DNA from: Parvicella sp041583015
GTDB taxonomy: Bacteria; Bacteroidota; Bacteroidia; Flavobacteriales_D; Parvicellaceae
Direction: 5' to 3'
Length of the DNA stretch: 8,082 nucleotides
Assembly: GCA_041583015.1 (NCBI GenBank)
Contig: JBFHGR010000136.1
Coordinates: 1 to 8,082 of the forward strand
Position 1 is the stretch's first letter. Every line of letters starts with the position of its first letter. The translations under genes were made by a program, and so were the position numbers. Shown here piece by piece: positions 5,318 to 8,082 of this stretch. Below the pieces are notes generated by a model. That model ran no database searches and was not told where the DNA came from. It saw only the letters and a list, made by a program, of their open reading frames with translations.

Positions 5318-7654
5318 ATGAGAAAATTATTGATGCTTATACCGTTTGTTGTTGTTTTTACAACAATAAATGCACAGCAAAAGTATACTTTAAGTGGTAA
5401 TATGACTGATGCCACTAACGGTGAAGGTCTTATCGGTGCAACGGTAAAAATCAAAGATCAGAATAAAGGAACGGTAACTAATTTATATGGGTTTTACTCC
5501 TTAACATTAGAGGAGGGAACATATCAAATTGATTATTCCTACATAGGTTATGCTACGGTTTCTAAAGAAGTTAAACTAATAGATGACGTGAAGATGGATA
5601 TTGAATTAGCGGAGTCTTCTACGGTAATTACAGAATTTGTTGTGGAAGGAGAGTCCAGTAAAGCTAATATTGAGAGCATGGACATGAGCAAGAACGAACT
5701 TAAAATTGAACAAATCAAAGGCATTCCTGCATTAATGGGAGAGGTGGATGTCATTAAGGCTATACAGTTGTTACCTGGTGTGCAGACTGTAGGGGAGGGA
5801 GGTTCTGGATTTTTTGTAAGAGGTGGTGCTGCTGATCAAAACCTTATCCTTCTGGATGAAGCTAATGTTTATAATGCTTCACATCTTATGGGATTCTTTT
5901 CTGTATTCAATCCTGATGCGGTAAGAAATGTGGAGTTGTACAAAGGAGGAATACCTGCGCAATATGGAGGGAGATTGGCATCTGTTTTGGATATCAGAAT
6001 GAAAGATGGGAATATGAAAAAATTCTCAGCAGAGGGAGGAATAGGAACAATTTCAAGTAGATTGACATTGAGCGCTCCAATAAAAAAAGACAAAGGTGCA
6101 TTTATGATCTCTGCCAGAAGAACTTATGCTGATTTGTTTTTATTTCTGTCTAAAAATGAAAGTTTAAAGTCTGCGCAACTTTATTTTTATGATGCTAATA
6201 TCAAAGGTAATTATATCATTAATGAAAAAAATAGAATTTATCTTTCTGGTTATTTTGGAAGGGATGTTTTTAGTCTTGCAGAGCAGTTTAGAATGAATTG
6301 GGGTAATGGAACAGGGACTTTAAGATGGAATCATAACTTTACGAATAAACTGTTTCTAAATAGTACGTTTGTTTTTAGTAATTATGATTATTTATTGGGT
6401 AGTCCTCCGGATGGAGATGCAGATGGTAATGACTACACTTGGAAGTCAAATGTTAGAGATTTTTACCTAAAAGAAGATTTTAATTATTACCTCAATCCAA
6501 ATAATACTATAAAGTTTGGAATACAATCAGCTTACCATGAAATATCGCCAGGAATTATTGAGTATAATATTGATGGGGTTGCAAACCAGTTGGAAACTGC
6601 AAGTACGAATTCTCTAGAACATGCGGCTTATATTTCTAATGAACAGAAATTCACAACGCGATTTTCTGCTGTTTATGGATTGAGATATTCTCTTTTTCAA
6701 AACATAGGGGAAGGTAAGGTGTATTCTTACGATGAAAACTTTAACGTTAGTGATACAAGTTTTTATGATAAAGGAGAAATTTACCAAACTTATGGAGGTT
6801 TCGAACCAAGATTAGGCTTGAAATATACAATCAATGAGAATAGTTCTGTAAAGGCAAGTTACAATAGAACGAGACAATACATCCAATTGGCTTCCAATTC
6901 TACTTCTTCTTCGCCACTTGATGTTTGGTTTTCAAGTAGTCCTAATGTAAAACCGCAATATGCCGATCAATTTGCTGTAGGTTATTTTAGCAATTATTTT
7001 AAAGATACACTGGAAACTTCTGTAGAGGTGTATTATAAGAAAATGTACAATACTATAGATTTCAAGGATCATGCTCAATTGCTATTGAATGAGTTTCTAG
7101 AAGGCGAACTTAGGTATGGAGATGCTTATTCTTATGGTGCAGAAGTAATGCTTAAAAAACAAAAAGGAAAATGGTCTGGTTGGTTGAGTTATACTTATTC
7201 TAGAGTGTTTAAGGTCATCCCTTTAATAAATGATGGAAATCAATATCCAGCAAAATACGATCAGCCGCATAATATATCCTTCGTGAGTTCTTACGAATTT
7301 AATAAAAGACTATCTGTGTCATTAAATTTTGTGTACAATACTGGAAGGGCAGTAACAATGCCTACAGGAAAATATGTGTATCAAGGTCAAACTATTCCTA
7401 CTTATTCGGCAAAAAATGCAGAGAGATTGCCAGATTATCACAGGTTGGATCTTGGTGTGAATTATAAAGGCAAGCACTATGGGGAAAAGAGATTTATGGG
7501 AGAATGGGTTTTTTCAATCTACAATGTTTACAACAGAGCAAATGCCTATAGTGTGAATTTTGTAGAAAGTGACACAGATCCTAATGCAACACAGGCAGAA
7601 ATGCTTTATTTGTTTAAAATAATTCCTTCCATTACTTACAATTTTAAATTTTAA
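5318..7654 (+). CDS. TonB-dependent outer-membrane receptor with carboxypeptidase-like N-terminal domain
   Basis: The complete 778-residue protein has a signal peptide (residues 1-19, ending INA before QQ). A carboxypeptidase-regulatory-like domain lies at about 23-100 (LSGNMTDATNGEGLIGATV, then TNLYGFYSL). The plug is at about 120-235 (DVIKAIQLLPGVQ, GFFVRGG, LILLDEANVYN, VELYKGGIPAQYGGRLASVLD). A beta-barrel reaches the C-terminus, which closes with SITYNFKF; the terminal aromatic residue is typical of outer-membrane barrels. The length is near the lower range for this class and there is no break. It would import a ligand across the outer membrane with TonB energy. The 4-bp gap to a DUF4249-type lipoprotein indicates a two-gene unit, a pairing recalled as common in Bacteroidota. 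No classical SusD partner is present in the window. The ligand is unknown. Confidence 0.93.
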   Translation: MRKLLMLIPFVVVFTTINAQQKYTLSGNMTDATNGEGLIGATVKIKDQNKGTVTNLYGFYSLTLEEGTYQIDYSYIGYATVSKEVKLIDDVKMDIELAESSTVITEFVVEGESSKANIESMDMSKNELKIEQIKGIPALMGEVDVIKAIQLLPGVQTVGEGGSGFFVRGGAADQNLILLDEANVYNASHLMGFFSVFNPDAVRNVELYKGGIPAQYGGRLASVLDIRMKDGNMKKFSAEGGIGTISSRLTLSAPIKKDKGAFMISARRTYADLFLFLSKNESLKSAQLYFYDANIKGNYIINEKNRIYLSGYFGRDVFSLAEQFRMNWGNGTGTLRWNHNFTNKLFLNSTFVFSNYDYLLGSPPDGDADGNDYTWKSNVRDFYLKEDFNYYLNPNNTIKFGIQSAYHEISPGIIEYNIDGVANQLETASTNSLEHAAYISNEQKFTTRFSAVYGLRYSLFQNIGEGKVYSYDENFNVSDTSFYDKGEIYQTYGGFEPRLGLKYTINENSSVKASYNRTRQYIQLASNSTSSSPLDVWFSSSPNVKPQYADQFAVGYFSNYFKDTLETSVEVYYKKMYNTIDFKDHAQLLLNEFLEGELRYGDAYSYGAEVMLKKQKGKWSGWLSYTYSRVFKVIPLINDGNQYPAKYDQPHNISFVSSYEFNKRLSVSLNFVYNTGRAVTMPTGKYVYQGQTIPTYSAKNAERLPDYHRLDLGVNYKGKHYGEKRFMGEWVFSIYNVYNRANAYSVNFVESDTDPNATQAEMLYLFKIIPSITYNFKF

Positions 7655-7658
7655 TTCC

Positions 7659-8082
7659 ATGAGAAAATTATTATATATTTTACCAATTGGTTTGTTATTA
7701 TTCGGAAGTTGTACTAAAATTATAGACATAGATTTGAATGATGAAGAGAACAAAAGGTTAGTTGTTGATGCTGTTTTTACCACGCTTCCTCAGGAACATG
7801 TGGTAAAACTTAACGTCACAGCAAATTATTTTTCTTCTGATGTTCCTCCTGTGGCAACAGGTGCTACTGTATCTGTAACGGATGGGAGTAATGTGATTGA
7901 CTTTATTGAAACAGAACCAGGTATTTACAAAACGGATTCTTCAGCAAAGGCTATACCTAATACTAATTATACTTTGAATATATCTTACGATGGAAAAACT
8001 TATACGGCAGAAAATTACTGTGACTCTGTTCCTGAGTTAGATACTGTTTTGGTTGAATTTGTACCAGCTACACAAACGAGCA
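7659..8082 (+). CDS. DUF4249-type lipoprotein, N-terminal part (cut by window edge)
   Basis: An open frame from ATG 7659-7661 continues to the right edge, giving 141 codons so far. A lipoprotein signal peptide ends in the lipobox LFGSC, so C18 is the predicted lipidated residue. The mature part resembles DUF4249 proteins: an acidic stretch after the cysteine, RLVVDAVFTT, a strand-rich segment with PPVATGATVSVTDG, EPGIYKTD, and NYTLNISYDGKTYTAE. This pattern suggests an immunoglobulin-like beta-sandwich anchored in the outer membrane. It follows the TonB receptor by 4 bp and is probably co-transcribed with it, possibly as an accessory lipoprotein of the receptor. The first 14 bases of both genes are identical (both begin MRKLL). 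The biochemical function of the family is not established. Confidence 0.82.
   Translation, partial: MRKLLYILPIGLLLFGSCTKIIDIDLNDEENKRLVVDAVFTTLPQEHVVKLNVTANYFSSDVPPVATGATVSVTDGSNVIDFIETEPGIYKTDSSAKAIPNTNYTLNISYDGKTYTAENYCDSVPELDTVLVEFVPATQTS

Noticed and set aside
5548..6093. Two minus-strand open frames (5548-5754 and 5869-6093)
   Set aside because: Both lie antisense to the plug region of the second receptor and show only low-complexity hydrophobic or Ser-rich translations.
7514..7783. Minus-strand open frame of 89 codons spanning the receptor-lipoprotein junction
   Set aside because: It crosses the end of one well-supported gene and the lipoprotein signal of the next, with no recognisable features of its own.

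Overview
The window looks like a chromosomal stretch from a member of the Bacteroidota, probably a flavobacterium-like lineage. The DNA is AT-rich, Shine-Dalgarno sequences are absent or unclear before the genes, several intergenic sites match the Bacteroidota promoter element TAnnTTTG, and the gene types are characteristic: TonB-dependent receptors with an N-terminal carboxypeptidase-like domain, a DUF4249-type lipoprotein, and a 7TM-DISM/SpoIIE phosphatase. The species cannot be named from sequence alone. No rRNA, tRNA, CRISPR array, insertion sequence or phage gene is visible.

Layout. Positions 1-939 (minus strand) hold the N-terminal 313 residues of a TonB-dependent outer-membrane receptor that runs off the left edge. 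Positions 940-1000 form a compact divergent control region with two 19-bp palindromes and two opposed TAnnTTTG elements. Positions 1001-5164 (plus strand) carry four tightly spaced genes with no terminator between them: a Fur-superfamily metalloregulator with a His-rich stretch (probably Zur-type), an acyl-carrier-protein phosphodiesterase (acpH) with a TTG start, a membrane sensor with a cytoplasmic PP2C/SpoIIE phosphatase domain (also TTG start, overlapping acpH by 11 bp), and a secreted zinc-dependent phospholipase C/S1-P1 nuclease-fold protein. A 153-bp gap with a promoter-like element follows. Positions 5318-8082 then hold a second TonB-dependent receptor and, 4 bp downstream, the start of a DUF4249-type lipoprotein that is cut by the right edge.

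How the genes may work together. The left half reads as a metal-responsive locus: a regulator divergently arranged with an outer-membrane receptor, sharing operators that the regulator probably binds. By family resemblance zinc is the most likely metal, with the receptor importing it and the regulator repressing both sides when zinc is sufficient. If the four plus-strand genes form one transcript, this control would extend to acpH, the phosphatase and a secreted enzyme whose fold binds three zinc ions. That extension is inference. The right half is a separate receptor-lipoprotein uptake pair, a common Bacteroidota arrangement whose substrate cannot be read from the sequence.

Most genes belong to known families. 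The parts most worth a second look are the twin-palindrome control region, the consecutive TTG starts, and the internal tryptophan that matches the mature N-terminus of the phospholipase fold.
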